From Cypionkella aquatica (GTDB taxonomy: Bacteria > Pseudomonadota > Alphaproteobacteria > Rhodobacterales > Rhodobacteraceae): a stretch of DNA of 64,000 bases. Below are positions 16,835 through 25,713 of this stretch, piece by piece. Numbering within the stretch: position 1 is the first letter of the stretch; the number at the start of each line of letters is the position of its first letter. Under the pieces are notes generated by a model. It was not told the DNA's origin. It made no database searches and was given only the letters and a program-made list of their open reading frames with translations. Made by a program: the position numbers and the translations under genes. The stretch lies in contig NZ_BSPP01000005.1 in the NCBI RefSeq assembly GCF_030161095.1, forward strand, positions 252,812 to 316,811, read 5' to 3'.

Positions 16835-17126
16835 TGGCATTTACACCCCAGATGAAATCAGTGCGTGCCAAGCCGCAATGTCTAAACCGGCACCCATTGA
16901 GGCGTTGATGCTGTTGGCATCGGGCAGAGTCGTCGCTCATGTTAGTGACGATGGCAGGCAGGTGTTTCTGGACACCCTCGATGGGCAGAAGATCCGAGAT
17001 CGCGGGCACAAAATGTCCATCGCAGGGGCTTGGCCGCTCTATATTGCCGGAATGATTGATAAAAACTGCGCCCTCTCGGATGCAGGTCACGCGATCCTGG
17101 CATCTGCTGCAGGTGAACCGGCATGA
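16827..17126 (+). CDS. Hypothetical early phage protein, 99 aa
   Basis: GTG at 16827 lies inside the previous gene's end; no in-frame ATG fits better. Sequence VTDGIYTPDEISACQAAM... VFLDTLDGQKIRDRGHKMSIAGAWPLYIAGMIDKN is soluble with no clear domain. It couples by ATGA to the GemA gene, supporting its reality. Confidence 0.6.
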   Translation: MTDGIYTPDEISACQAAMSKPAPIEALMLLASGRVVAHVSDDGRQVFLDTLDGQKIRDRGHKMSIAGAWPLYIAGMIDKNCALSDAGHAILASAAGEPA

Positions 17127-17551
17127 ACACCACAGCCATCATCAACATCGCCAAAGGCCAACTGCAGATGGTCGAGGACGATTACCGCGCCATGCTGGCC
17201 CGCGTGACGGGGAAGGTCAGTTTGCGCGTCATGACCGAGCGTCAGAAACTTGACGTTCTTGACGAATTGAAGCGCCTCGGTTTTCGGGTGAAATCCGGCG
17301 GGCGCAAACTTCCGGCCTCTGTGAAGCCCTATGTGCGGTTGATCCATGCTCTATGGAAATCCTGCCATCGCCTCGGAGTGATCGACGATGCTTCACGCCC
17401 GGCGCTGCGGGCGTTTTGCAAGCGTTTCGTCGCCCCCGATGACGCTTCGGTCGCGGTTGATCCTGATCTGCTCGATTCAGTGCAGGCCACACCGATCATC
17501 GAAGCGCTGAAAAAGATGGAACAGCGCGGCAAAGCCCGGAGGGCTGGCTGA
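17123..17551 (+). CDS. gemA: GemA-like regulatory protein (DUF1018, Mu gp16)
   Basis: 142 aa. The DUF1018 pattern is clear: IINIAKGQLQMVEDDYRAMLARVTGK near the N terminus, then LDELKRLGFRVKSGG and IDDASRPALRAFCKRFV. In Mu, GemA alters host gene expression and DNA supercoiling. Located just before Mor, as in many Mu-like phages. TGATG junction with the next gene. Confidence 0.9.
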   Translation: MNTTAIINIAKGQLQMVEDDYRAMLARVTGKVSLRVMTERQKLDVLDELKRLGFRVKSGGRKLPASVKPYVRLIHALWKSCHRLGVIDDASRPALRAFCKRFVAPDDASVAVDPDLLDSVQATPIIEALKKMEQRGKARRAG

Positions 17552-17976
17552 TGGCAATGCGGTCAATTCGGGCGAAAAACGCCGATATCCAGCGTGCGTG
17601 GAGCAACGTCGAGGTGCTCCTGCCGGAGGCAGCTGCCAACCTTGGCATGTCTGTCGATTGTCTTCAGGACCGCGCTATTGCGCTCGGCTTGCCCCAGCGC
17701 CGCACAGGTCGTCGCGAGGTCATCCGCCCACATCAAGAAAAGGAATTCCGCCTGATGTGGCGGGCAGGCGTGGCGGCGCGTCAGATCGGCGCGCATTTCG
17801 ACTGCAGCTATTTCGCGGTGGTCAATACCGCTGTCAGGCTCGAACTGGAGGCGCGTGGCGCAGGTTTCAGGCCCCGTATGACGCTCTCGGCCTACTGCGA
17901 GGTGCGGCTCGGTGTTGCGATGCGCGCCAGCGTTGCCGCTGAATCTGTCCATCAAAAAGGGGTGGTCAGGGGATGA
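17551..17976 (+). CDS. Hypothetical phage HTH protein
   Basis: 141 aa. Two HTH-like segments are visible: LLPEAAANLGMSVDCLQDRAIALGLPQRR and RLMWRAGVAARQIGAHFDCSYFAVVNTAVRLEL, the second GcrA- or homeodomain-like. Wedged between gemA and mor with ATGA overlap on the right. Probably regulatory. Confidence 0.65.
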   Translation: MAMRSIRAKNADIQRAWSNVEVLLPEAAANLGMSVDCLQDRAIALGLPQRRTGRREVIRPHQEKEFRLMWRAGVAARQIGAHFDCSYFAVVNTAVRLELEARGAGFRPRMTLSAYCEVRLGVAMRASVAAESVHQKGVVRG

Positions 17977-18365
17977 CCCAGCAGCTGCCCGTCAATGTTA
18001 ACGCTCTGCCGATGTCGCTTGTCGATGTCGCGGAGACGCTTGGCATGCGGGTGGCTCTGGCCTTGATCCAACACTTCGGCGGGCTGGAGGTGAAATTCCC
18101 TGTGGCACCCAAGGCGGATCACCCCGTCATTTTGGCTCTTGGTGAAACCGATGCGCTTGCGCTATGCCAGTTTCTGTCGGGCAATCAGATCTACGTCCCA
18201 CACGCCCGTGCGCCAAAATCGGTGCGGGCTGATGTGATGCGGATGGAAGCGCGCGGCATGGATCGCGCTTCGATTGCGCGGGCCTTGGGCGTGTCTACCC
18301 GGCATGTGCGTCGGGTGGCAAACAGCCGTGACGATAAGCGTCAACCCGATCTTTTTTCAGAATAA
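17973..18365 (+). CDS. mor: Mor-family middle/late transcription activator
   Basis: 130 aa. Mor/C proteins bind as dimers and activate the middle or late promoters of Mu-like phages. The N-terminal dimerisation part is LVDVAETLGMRVALALIQHFGGLEVKFP. The C-terminal HTH is MDRASIARALGVSTRHVRRV. It ends the early cluster; the lysis and morphogenesis genes follow after a 95-base gap that should hold the activated promoter. Confidence 0.88.
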   Translation: MTQQLPVNVNALPMSLVDVAETLGMRVALALIQHFGGLEVKFPVAPKADHPVILALGETDALALCQFLSGNQIYVPHARAPKSVRADVMRMEARGMDRASIARALGVSTRHVRRVANSRDDKRQPDLFSE

Positions 18366-18373
18366 TCGCCAGA

Positions 18374-18390
18374 CCGGACCTGATGTCCGG
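18374..18390. terminator. Hairpin CCGGACctgatGTCCGG after mor
   Basis: 6-bp perfect stem 9 bases past the mor stop, without a T-run. A near-copy (CCCGGACctcgtGTCCGGG) with a T-run is at 25640-25665. Likely terminator of the early/middle transcript. Confidence 0.5.
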
Positions 18391-18460
18391 GCAACTCGCA
18401 CCCCACGCGCGAGGCATACCCCGATCATAGCGCTTTCCCTCTGATCAAGGTTGCCCCTCT

Positions 18461-19501
18461 GTGTCCTACACCTTCAAAAAGCCCGCCCGCCCGGTCACGC
18501 GCGTTTTCGTGCATTGCTCGGCCTCCGACAATCCAGCCCATGACAACGTTGCCACGATGGACGCTTGGCACAAAGCGCGTGGCTGGTCCGGCGTCGGTTA
18601 CCATTTCTTCATCCGCAAAGACGGCACGCTGGAAATGGGCCGTGATCTGGAAAAAATCCCGGCAGCTCAAGAGGGCAACAACGTCGGCACAATCGCGATC
18701 TGCCTGCATGGCCTTCTGGAGGAAAAATTCACCGAAGAGCAGTTCAAAACGCTGCGGTCTTTGTGCCGTCAGATCAACAAGGCATATCGCAACATCATGA
18801 CCTTCCACGGTCATTGTGAGGTAGCAAACAAGACCTGCCCCGTTATCGACTACCGCAAAGTATTGGGCTTGGACCCCAAGGCGCATCTTAACGATATCAC
18901 GATGGCAGCTGATTATCAGGTCGCGACGGTCCCGCCGCTGGATGGCGAAGGCCTTGAGGTGCTCGAAAGCAATGTGGTTTCGATGACGCTGGGCAGCAAA
19001 GGCGAGCTTGTGAAGCTGTTGCAGCAATCCTTGGCAAAGCTGGGCTACTTCGCCGGTGCGTTGGATGGTGATTTCGGCGCACGCACGCGGTCAGCCGTCT
19101 TGGCCTTCCAAGCCGACAACCATCTGATCGCCGATGGCATTTTTGGCGCATTGTCGCGTGAAGCGATGACAGTGGCAAAACCGCGCGCCGTAGCGCCGCA
19201 GCGGGCCATGGCCTCGCTGGCCAGCTTGTCGGCGGGTGGCAGCCGCATTGCCAGTGCGTCGATTGCCAACGCGGTCGTCGGCACGCTGGTAGGCGGTGGC
19301 GGCGCGATTGCCGTTATTGATCAGCTCACCGGCGCGGTGTCGCAGATCACTGGGCAATCCAATGCGATTCAAAAGCTGTTTGCTGATCACGGTTTGATCG
19401 GCGGCGGTGTCATCCTCGTGGCAGGCATCTTTATCGCTTGGCAATCCTGGCGCGCAGGGCAAGCCCGCGTTGAAGACCAGCGCACCGGCAAGACGGCCTG
19501 A
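18461..19501 (+). CDS. Endolysin: N-acetylmuramoyl-L-alanine amidase with peptidoglycan-binding domain and C-terminal membrane helices
   Basis: 346 aa. Amidase_2 domain at about residues 10-135: VFVHCSASD, GVGYHFFIRKDG, FHGHCEVANKTCP supply the zinc ligands. A peptidoglycan_binding_1 repeat follows (LVKLLQQSLAKLGYFAGALDGDFGARTRSAVLAFQ). The last 90 residues contain two hydrophobic stretches (VGTLVGGGGAIAVI and LIGGGVILVAGIFIAW), unusual for a soluble endolysin. They suggest membrane tethering or a holin-like pinholin role. Starts at GTG 18461. First gene of the late block. Confidence 0.88.
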   Translation: MSYTFKKPARPVTRVFVHCSASDNPAHDNVATMDAWHKARGWSGVGYHFFIRKDGTLEMGRDLEKIPAAQEGNNVGTIAICLHGLLEEKFTEEQFKTLRSLCRQINKAYRNIMTFHGHCEVANKTCPVIDYRKVLGLDPKAHLNDITMAADYQVATVPPLDGEGLEVLESNVVSMTLGSKGELVKLLQQSLAKLGYFAGALDGDFGARTRSAVLAFQADNHLIADGIFGALSREAMTVAKPRAVAPQRAMASLASLSAGGSRIASASIANAVVGTLVGGGGAIAVIDQLTGAVSQITGQSNAIQKLFADHGLIGGGVILVAGIFIAWQSWRAGQARVEDQRTGKTA

Positions 19502-19530
19502 AGGCCGCTATCGAGCAGAAAGGCTCTTAA

Positions 19531-19776
19531 GTGTCTGATATTTCGCAATTCGTAGAACGGCTGCAAAACGCCCATCAGCGGCTGGACCTGCATGATGGGC
19601 GCATCAACCGGCTGGAAGTTAATACGGCCGAGGAGAAAGTGCGCGCCGTGAACATCGAGAAGTCGCTCACCAAAATTCAGGACGGTATCACTTGGGTACT
19701 GCGCTTGGTGGTGGGTGCCTTGATCCTTGCGGCAATCGGCTTTGCGCTGAAAGGTGGTTTCCATGTCGGTCCGTGA
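19531..19776 (+). CDS. Holin-like small membrane protein (XhlA-like)
   Basis: 81 aa from GTG 19531. N-terminal heptad-like helix (QFVERLQNAHQRLDLHDGRINRLEVNTAEEKVRAVNIEKSLTKI) and one C-terminal transmembrane segment (WVLRLVVGALILAAIGFAL). This is the layout of hemolysin XhlA-type phage lysis proteins. Directly follows the endolysin and overlaps the next gene. Confidence 0.7.
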   Translation: MSDISQFVERLQNAHQRLDLHDGRINRLEVNTAEEKVRAVNIEKSLTKIQDGITWVLRLVVGALILAAIGFALKGGFHVGP

Positions 19777-20266
19777 AGACGCCCGCCGTAAAGCCCGCGG
19801 CGATTACATCTATCGCCGGATGACCGGCTCCACGATCTCGATTGCGTACGGCATCTCTGAGGCCACCTTCGGGCGCTGGAAGAAAGCGGCCAAGGATGAA
19901 GGCGATGATTGGGATAAAGCGCGCACCGCCTCTGTGATCGCCGGTGAAGGCATTGAGACCGTGGTATCTTCGGTCGTCGAAGACTTCATGATCATGGCGC
20001 AATCCCTGCTGGATGACATCCGCGACAATCCTGAACTCACCACAGCGGCCAAAGTTCAGCACCTGGTCGCGCTTGCAGACGCCATGACCAAGATGACGTC
20101 AGCTGCGCGCAAGCTGGCTCCGAAAATCTCCGAGCTTGGTGTTGCCCAGGATGTGATGGGGCATTTGCTGGAGTTCGTGCGTCAGAATTTCCCGCAGCAC
20201 GCCGCTGCGATCTTGGAGATCATCGAGCCTTTCGGTGAACGCTTGGCTGGGCTTTACACGTCATGA
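19763..20266 (+). CDS. DUF1804 protein, probable small terminase subunit
   Basis: 167 aa from ATG 19763. Starts SVREDARRKARGDYIYRRMTGSTISIAYGISEATFGRWKKAA, an HTH with the DUF1804 signature. In Mu-like phages this gene lies immediately before TerL and is taken as the small terminase, recognising phage ends for packaging. ATGA overlap with terL. Confidence 0.85.
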   Translation: MSVREDARRKARGDYIYRRMTGSTISIAYGISEATFGRWKKAAKDEGDDWDKARTASVIAGEGIETVVSSVVEDFMIMAQSLLDDIRDNPELTTAAKVQHLVALADAMTKMTSAARKLAPKISELGVAQDVMGHLLEFVRQNFPQHAAAILEIIEPFGERLAGLYTS

Positions 20267-21912
20267 AGCGTCCGCAGCTGAAGGCGGCTGTCAGCAAAAA
20301 GGATTTCAAAGATCGCCTTGCCGTAATGGCTGGCGATTTTTCCCGCTGGATTGAACTCAGCGTCGATGACTTCCCGGCCGATCTCGCCGCCAAAGCTGAA
20401 CGGTTGCGCCGTGTGCGCGCCGAAGATGGTTTCCAGTATTTCTTGGAAACCTACCTGCCGCACTATGTGCGTGGCGAGCATAGCTTGTTTCACAAGCACA
20501 TTTTCGCTCGCGTGCCGGAAATCCTCGGCAGCCCAAAGGGTGTCCGGGATCTGTTCATCGCACCGCGCGGCTCGTCCAAATCGACCCACCTGTCGTTAGG
20601 TTTTGCACTCTATTGCATCGTGCTGGGCAAAACCCGCTACTGCCTCGAGGTCTGTGACGTCTATGCGCAGGCAGCGCTGCTGATTGAGGCGCTGAAGGCC
20701 GAGCTGACCACCAATCCGCGCTTGAGCCATGATTTTCCTGACGCTTGCGGTCAGGGTCGCGTCTGGCGCGAGGGCGAGATCGTCACCCGCACCAATATCC
20801 GAGTCGAAGGCTTGGGCGCGTTGCAGAAGATCCGGGGTCGTCGCCACGGGCCGTATCGGCCTGACCTGATGTTTTTCGATGATCTGGAAAATGACGAAGC
20901 AGTGCGCAACCCAGATCAGCGTAAAAAGCTGGAAACATGGATCACGCGGGCAGCCCTGAAAGTCGGCCCGCCCGATGGCTCGATGCACGTCATCTGGGTC
21001 GGCACCGTGCTGCATTTCGACGCGGTGCTGGTGCGCGCGGCAAAATCGCCAGTTTGGCGGGTGACTGAGTTCCAAGCCGTGGTCAAATGGCCGGATCGCA
21101 TGGATCTTTGGGACCAGTTTGAAGAGGCTTACAACAACGACGGCGAAGAATCTGCCACGGCCTTCTATAGCGCCCGCAAGGCCGAAATGGACGCGGGCGC
21201 TATCGTCAACTGGCCCGGCATCCAGTCCCTCTTGTTCCTGATGCTGGAACGCGCGGCCTCTCATGACGCTTTCCAGACCGAATACCAAAACAAGCCGCTG
21301 AGTGAGGGCAACCCATTTGGCAAGCTGATCTATTGGGTCCAGCCGATGCGCGAGTGGGTGCATTTCGGCGCTATCGACCCTTCGCTCGGCAAGAAAGGCA
21401 ATGGCCGAGACCCGTCCGCTATCTTGATCGGCGGAATGGATCGGCTGACCGGCAAGATGGATGTGGTTGAGGCGTCGATCCGCAAACGCCTGCCCGACAT
21501 CATCATTTCTGACACCATCAAAATGCAGCGCGATTATCGGTGTCTTTTGTGGTTTGTGGAATCGGTGCAGTTCCAAGAGTTTCTGCGCACCACGCTGATG
21601 ATTGAGGCGGCAAAGCAGGGCGTGGGCATTTCGGCAATCCCGATCATCCCCAACAGTGACAAGAACCTGCGCATCGAGCGGCTGCAGCCGCCGATCTCGG
21701 CCGGGCTGATCCGTCTGCATCCTACACAACAAACCCTGATCGACCAGTTACAGCAATGGCCGAATGCCGATCACGATGACGGACCCGACGCGCTCGACAT
21801 GCTGTGGCAAAATGCGCTGCTCTATTCGGGCGGCGCGTCGGCGGGCGGCGGCGGGCATTTGATGACGGCCAATGACAGCGCGCGCGATTCATACGGAGAT
21901 TACAGGCTATGA
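20263..21912 (+). CDS. Terminase large subunit
   Basis: Packaging motor ATPase and nuclease, 549 aa. Walker A-like PRGSSKST at residues 101-108, Walker B LMFFDD at 202-207, and a nuclease domain from about 350 with IDPSLG and later HDDGPDALDM acidic residues. Mu-type TerL cuts host DNA next to the integrated phage ends and fills heads. In Avs-type STAND immunity the large terminase is a known trigger, which is relevant given the STAND gene at 51699. Confidence 0.94.
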   Translation: MKRPQLKAAVSKKDFKDRLAVMAGDFSRWIELSVDDFPADLAAKAERLRRVRAEDGFQYFLETYLPHYVRGEHSLFHKHIFARVPEILGSPKGVRDLFIAPRGSSKSTHLSLGFALYCIVLGKTRYCLEVCDVYAQAALLIEALKAELTTNPRLSHDFPDACGQGRVWREGEIVTRTNIRVEGLGALQKIRGRRHGPYRPDLMFFDDLENDEAVRNPDQRKKLETWITRAALKVGPPDGSMHVIWVGTVLHFDAVLVRAAKSPVWRVTEFQAVVKWPDRMDLWDQFEEAYNNDGEESATAFYSARKAEMDAGAIVNWPGIQSLLFLMLERAASHDAFQTEYQNKPLSEGNPFGKLIYWVQPMREWVHFGAIDPSLGKKGNGRDPSAILIGGMDRLTGKMDVVEASIRKRLPDIIISDTIKMQRDYRCLLWFVESVQFQEFLRTTLMIEAAKQGVGISAIPIIPNSDKNLRIERLQPPISAGLIRLHPTQQTLIDQLQQWPNADHDDGPDALDMLWQNALLYSGGASAGGGGHLMTANDSARDSYGDYRL

Positions 21913-23342
21913 GCCGCAAAAAAGACCGCCGCACCGCCGCCTTTGCCGAGGCGGCACCCCGCACGAACTTGCCGGTTGAAGCCCGCACCATGATCGCCAA
22001 CGCGACCAACGATATCACCATCCCGTTTTTCAACGGGGCTTTGCAACATGCCGACGACACGCTGATCAAACGCGGCGGCGGCAAAGGCCTGAAGATCTAT
22101 GACGAAGTGGCGCAAGACCCGCATGCCGGGGCGATGCTGCAAAAACGCCGCTCCAGCCTGACGGCGCGGGAATGGGCTGTCACCGCATCCTCCGATTCGG
22201 AACTGGATCAGCAGGCCGTCGAGGTGGTGCGCGAAATCTTGGCGTCGATCCCGTTCGACCGGATTTGCGAAGACCTGCTTGATGCCACCTTGAAGGGCTT
22301 TGCAATTTCTGAAGTGGTCTGGGCGCGTAAGGGAAATCGGATCGTGCCCGCCCAGGTCAAATCGCACGACCAGCGCCGCTTTGCGTTCGGTCAGGATTGG
22401 CGGCCGCGCCTGTTGACCTGGGCAAACATGCGCGACGGGATTGAGTTACCAGAGCGCAAGTTCATCGTTCACCGGCATGGCGTCAAAGGCAACAATCCCT
22501 ACGGCCTCGGGGTTGGTTCTCGGTTATTTTGGCCGGTGCTGTTCAAGCGCGAAGGTGTGGCGTTCTGGCTGCACTTCCTCGACAAGTTCGCTGGCCCCAC
22601 GGTCATCGGCAAAACGCCCTATGGCACCATCAGCGAAGAACAGCGCCGTTTGCTGAATTCGCTGACATCGATCCGCACCAGTTCGGCAATCACCGTACCC
22701 ATCGGCACTGACGTATCCTTCCTTGAGGCCGCACGCGGCGGCTCGGTAAGCTATCAGGAATTCTTAACCTATTGGGACAAGCAGATTTCGATCTGCGTCA
22801 CCGGCGAGACGCTGACCACCGATATCGGCAAATCGGGGTCAAAGGCCGCGTCAGAAACCCATGCCGATATGCTCGACATGCTGGTCGATAGCGATGCTGA
22901 TTTGCTGACCGACTCCTTAAGTGACACGCTGATCCGGTGGATCGTGGAATATAATGTGCCCGGAGCCGGGGTGCCAAAGGTCAGCCGAGAGCGTCAGGAA
23001 AGTGCCACCGCCCGCGCTGCCGCCCGCAAGGCAATGGCCGAAGCGGAAGCGGCAGAGGTTGATACACTTGTCGCGATCCTGACGCTGGCCGCGCGCATCG
23101 AGGACGACGGCCAAGCGCGCGACTTCCTCGTCGGCTTCGAGGTTGTCACACGAATGGCCGATGCTTCAATCGACCAACTGGTGATCGCACGCGTGGCATT
23201 TGCCGCCGCAACACCGACGCGCGGGCCAAAGCCGCCGGCTGTTACGACTGACAATCCCGCAGCCTTTGCCGACGGCTCAAAAAAAAACTTCCGCAGCATG
23301 ATCATTGCTGCTTTGCCGCCGAGGACGGGCCAGTTGATCTGA
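21909..23342 (+). CDS. Portal protein (DUF935, Mu gp29-like), zero-frame product
   Basis: Forms the dodecameric portal vertex for DNA entry and exit. 477 aa in the zero frame, with DUF935 features DAGAMLQKRRSSLTAREW, FDRICEDLLDATLKGFAISEVVW, KFAGPTVIGKTPYG and TGETLTTDIGKSGSKAA. The last 18 residues after GSKK do not look like the family. The expected C-terminal region (AAEDGPVDLITDQLVQQ...) is instead in the -1 frame after a run of nine A. Either a programmed frameshift or a one-base deletion is involved. Overlaps terL by ATGA. Confidence 0.9.
   Translation: MSRKKDRRTAAFAEAAPRTNLPVEARTMIANATNDITIPFFNGALQHADDTLIKRGGGKGLKIYDEVAQDPHAGAMLQKRRSSLTAREWAVTASSDSELDQQAVEVVREILASIPFDRICEDLLDATLKGFAISEVVWARKGNRIVPAQVKSHDQRRFAFGQDWRPRLLTWANMRDGIELPERKFIVHRHGVKGNNPYGLGVGSRLFWPVLFKREGVAFWLHFLDKFAGPTVIGKTPYGTISEEQRRLLNSLTSIRTSSAITVPIGTDVSFLEAARGGSVSYQEFLTYWDKQISICVTGETLTTDIGKSGSKAASETHADMLDMLVDSDADLLTDSLSDTLIRWIVEYNVPGAGVPKVSRERQESATARAAARKAMAEAEAAEVDTLVAILTLAARIEDDGQARDFLVGFEVVTRMADASIDQLVIARVAFAAATPTRGPKPPAVTTDNPAAFADGSKKNFRSMIIAALPPRTGQLI
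23282..23288 (+). promoter_or_regulatory. -1 frameshift heptamer A_AAA_AAC at the end of portal
   Basis: The heptamer is in register with the portal codons within a nine-A run (23279-23287). A -1 slip continues without a stop from CTT at 23288 through the portal's missing C-terminal region and directly into the MuF-like head protein, to 24841. The predicted fusion is about 977 aa. Programmed shift versus homopolymer error cannot be settled from the sequence. Confidence 0.6.
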
Positions 23343-23449
23343 TCACCGATCAGCTGGTCCAGCAGACCAAGCGGCTCTTAGAAAAGCGCATTGAGGCGAT
23401 CCGTCAGGCCGTAACCGCTGACACTCTTGATCAGGCGCGCGCCAAACTT

Positions 23450-24841
23450 GTGATGTTGGCGGCGAACTGGACGCCTGACGCGCTGGCAAAGCAGCTTGCC
23501 GACGCGATGGAGCTTTCAGCCTATTCCGGGCGCGAAGCGGCGTTTCAGGATGGGGATGTCTCCCCAAGTTTTGCAGCGACGGCCGTCAGGCTGACCTTCC
23601 GCGAACAGGTGGATTTCCTGCGGCAGAAACGGCCGACACCGAGCAAATGGTGGCTCGATACCCTGCAAGGCAACCATGATCGGTCGTTCGTCATCGCGGG
23701 TGCGACTGACGTTGCCATGCTCGAGGAGTTTCAGGACGCATTGGCAGGTCATGCCGAGAACGGCGGTCGGGTAGAAGATTTCGCCGCTGATTTTGACCGC
23801 CTCGTTGAAAAGTATGGCTGGGATTATCGCGGCGAGCGTGATTGGCGCATCCGCACCATTTTTGAGACCAACATGCGCACCAGCTTCATGGCGGGTCGCC
23901 TGAAGCAAATGCGCGACCCGGATGTGGTGAAGCTGCGTCCGTTTTGGCAGTATGTCCATGCCGACAGCCGGATTCCGCTGACGCCGCGCAAGCTGCACAC
24001 TGATTGGAATGGCCACGTTCTGCGTTGGGATGATCCGTGGTGGGACACCCATTTCCCGCCGAATGATTGGTTGTGCAGCTGTGGCGTCAAATCCCTGTCG
24101 CGCGGCGATTTGCGCCGCCTTGGTAAAGATGGCCCAGATGAAGCCCCGCGAGATGCAGTGATGCCGGTCATCGATCCGGCCTCTAAGCAGATGATCATGC
24201 AGCCTGCCGGAATCGGCTATGGTTGGGACTACATGCCCGGAGATCTGTGGGAGCGCGGTTTGGTGCCATCGGCCCTGATCGACGAAGGGGGAGGTGCCGC
24301 AGCCGGTCTGCGCCAGTTGGTGTCCATCGATACGCCGGAGCCGATTGCCGATCTTGTCGCGCGCGCTCGCCCAACCACTGCCAAGCTCTTGGCCCCAGAC
24401 TTGCCAGTCGAAGACTATGTGACGGCCTTCCTGAAGCCTTTTGGCGCAGAGATCGGCCGGGCTGTGCTGTTTACGGATGCAGCAGGCGTGCGGATGCCGA
24501 TTTCGGATCAAATGCTGCGCACCCGCGATGGTCAGTTCAAGGCCCTGAAGCGCGGACGCGAAATCTATGCGGCGCTGATGGCTGAGATGATCCTCGACCC
24601 TGATGAGATCTGGATCGGCCTGATTGAAAAGGCCAATCCGGCAAACCGGGCTGCATCTGATATCTGGCTGGACCGGCGCTATATCCGGGCCTACCCGGAT
24701 TTGGGCTTTATGGCTGCATTTCAGGTGGGGCGGAAATGGTGGGAAGAAACCACCGTCTATCCCACCGCAGGGTCCACCAGTGAGCCGTTCAAAGGGCTTG
24801 ATGTGCGTCGTGGTGGCAAGTTGATCTGGAAAAGAAAATGA
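23450..24841 (+). CDS. Minor head protein (Mu gpF / SPP1 gp7-like, MuF domain)
   Basis: Minor head component near the portal, needed for capsid assembly. The open frame really extends from 23288. 23450 is the first in-frame start (GTG, then ATG 23453) but has no good ribosome-binding site. The first 35 residues or so (NWTPDALAKQLADAMELSAYSGREAAF) read as portal C terminus. MuF proper begins near SFAATAVRLTFREQVDFLRQK and carries RTIFETNMRTSFMAGR and the metal-site-like NDWLCSCGVKSL. This supports a portal-MuF fusion made by frameshifting. Confidence 0.85.
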   Translation: MMLAANWTPDALAKQLADAMELSAYSGREAAFQDGDVSPSFAATAVRLTFREQVDFLRQKRPTPSKWWLDTLQGNHDRSFVIAGATDVAMLEEFQDALAGHAENGGRVEDFAADFDRLVEKYGWDYRGERDWRIRTIFETNMRTSFMAGRLKQMRDPDVVKLRPFWQYVHADSRIPLTPRKLHTDWNGHVLRWDDPWWDTHFPPNDWLCSCGVKSLSRGDLRRLGKDGPDEAPRDAVMPVIDPASKQMIMQPAGIGYGWDYMPGDLWERGLVPSALIDEGGGAAAGLRQLVSIDTPEPIADLVARARPTTAKLLAPDLPVEDYVTAFLKPFGAEIGRAVLFTDAAGVRMPISDQMLRTRDGQFKALKRGREIYAALMAEMILDPDEIWIGLIEKANPANRAASDIWLDRRYIRAYPDLGFMAAFQVGRKWWEETTVYPTAGSTSEPFKGLDVRRGGKLIWKRK

Positions 24842-24867
24842 CGGCCCACGGTGATTTGGGCCGTCAT
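24838..24867. terminator. 11-bp inverted repeat spanning the gpF stop
   Basis: ATGACGGCCCA and TGGGCCGTCAT with an 8-base loop, overlapping the TGA. No T-run. Could limit read-through or stabilise upstream mRNA. The next gene has its own AGAGGA site 80 bases on. Confidence 0.5.
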
Positions 24868-24947
24868 GTCGGGGAGCTCCCAGGAGTATCACCACTCGCC
24901 GCGTTGCCGACACCAGTAAAATAGCCCGAAATTAGAGGAATTTCAAT

Positions 24948-25460
24948 ATGGCAGGCGTCACCTTCACAGTTGAGCTTAACACTCTCGCTGCCCGCGAGCG
25001 GATCAGTGATCTGGTTGATCGCATGGAAAATCCGACGCCGTTCTACAAAGCGGTCGGTGAACACCTGGTCAACTCTACGAAGTCGAACTTTGACCACGAG
25101 ACGGCACCCGATGGCACGCCTTGGCAGCCCTTGCGGCCATCGACCCTGCAGCGGCGGATCAAGCTTGGGCAGACATCCTCAAAAATTCTCACGGTGTCAA
25201 AGCGCCTTAAGGCATCGATTATCTATCAGGTCGAGAGCGACGGCGTCAGAATCGGATCTCCGGTCGAATATGCGGGCGTTCATCAGCTTGGTGCGGCGCA
25301 GGGTGCGTTCGGAGCCTTCAGGGGCAAAGACAAGTTGGGCCGCGATCATTTTCACCATCTGCCTTGGGGAAACATCCCCGCCCGGCCGTATATCGGTGTG
25401 TCTGCGGCTGACGACGCTGAGATTATTGAACTGGCGGAGGCATGGCTTGGTGAGGAGTAA
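24948..25460 (+). CDS. Phage virion morphogenesis protein (Mu gpG-like)
   Basis: 170 aa. Tail completion or virion morphogenesis family: FYKAVGEHLVNSTKSNFDHETAPDGTPWQPLRPSTLQRR is the conserved core, and IPARPYIGVSAADDAEI is the typical C-terminal end. AGAGGA site before the ATG. Followed by a 250-base gap with a terminator. Confidence 0.88.
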   Translation: MAGVTFTVELNTLAARERISDLVDRMENPTPFYKAVGEHLVNSTKSNFDHETAPDGTPWQPLRPSTLQRRIKLGQTSSKILTVSKRLKASIIYQVESDGVRIGSPVEYAGVHQLGAAQGAFGAFRGKDKLGRDHFHHLPWGNIPARPYIGVSAADDAEIIELAEAWLGEE

Positions 25461-25639
25461 ATCGGGGCCGCGATATGCGCGCCACAGGGCGCGCGCGGCA
25501 ATCCTTGTGCGGCAATCCCCCGCTCGCAGGGTAATACCCCCGTTAACCCCCCGTTAGAAACGCGCTGTGCCCATGTTCGGGCTTGACCGACCGCCTGCGT
25601 CTGTCATCCTACCGCCAAATCCACAAAAAGAGACATTCT

Positions 25640-25665
25640 GCCCGGACCTCGTGTCCGGGCGTTTT
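25640..25665 (+). terminator. Terminator between gpG and protease genes
   Basis: GCCCGGAC, loop CTCGT, GTCCGGGC followed by GTTTT. It closes the 250-base gap 25461-25713, which otherwise holds nothing recognisable, and its near-copy is at 18374. A promoter for the capsid genes is expected between here and 25714. Confidence 0.7.
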
Positions 25666-25713
25666 GCTTCGCGCGACCCTGCATGGTTGGTCCGGTAACC
25701 GCTGGATGGACCG

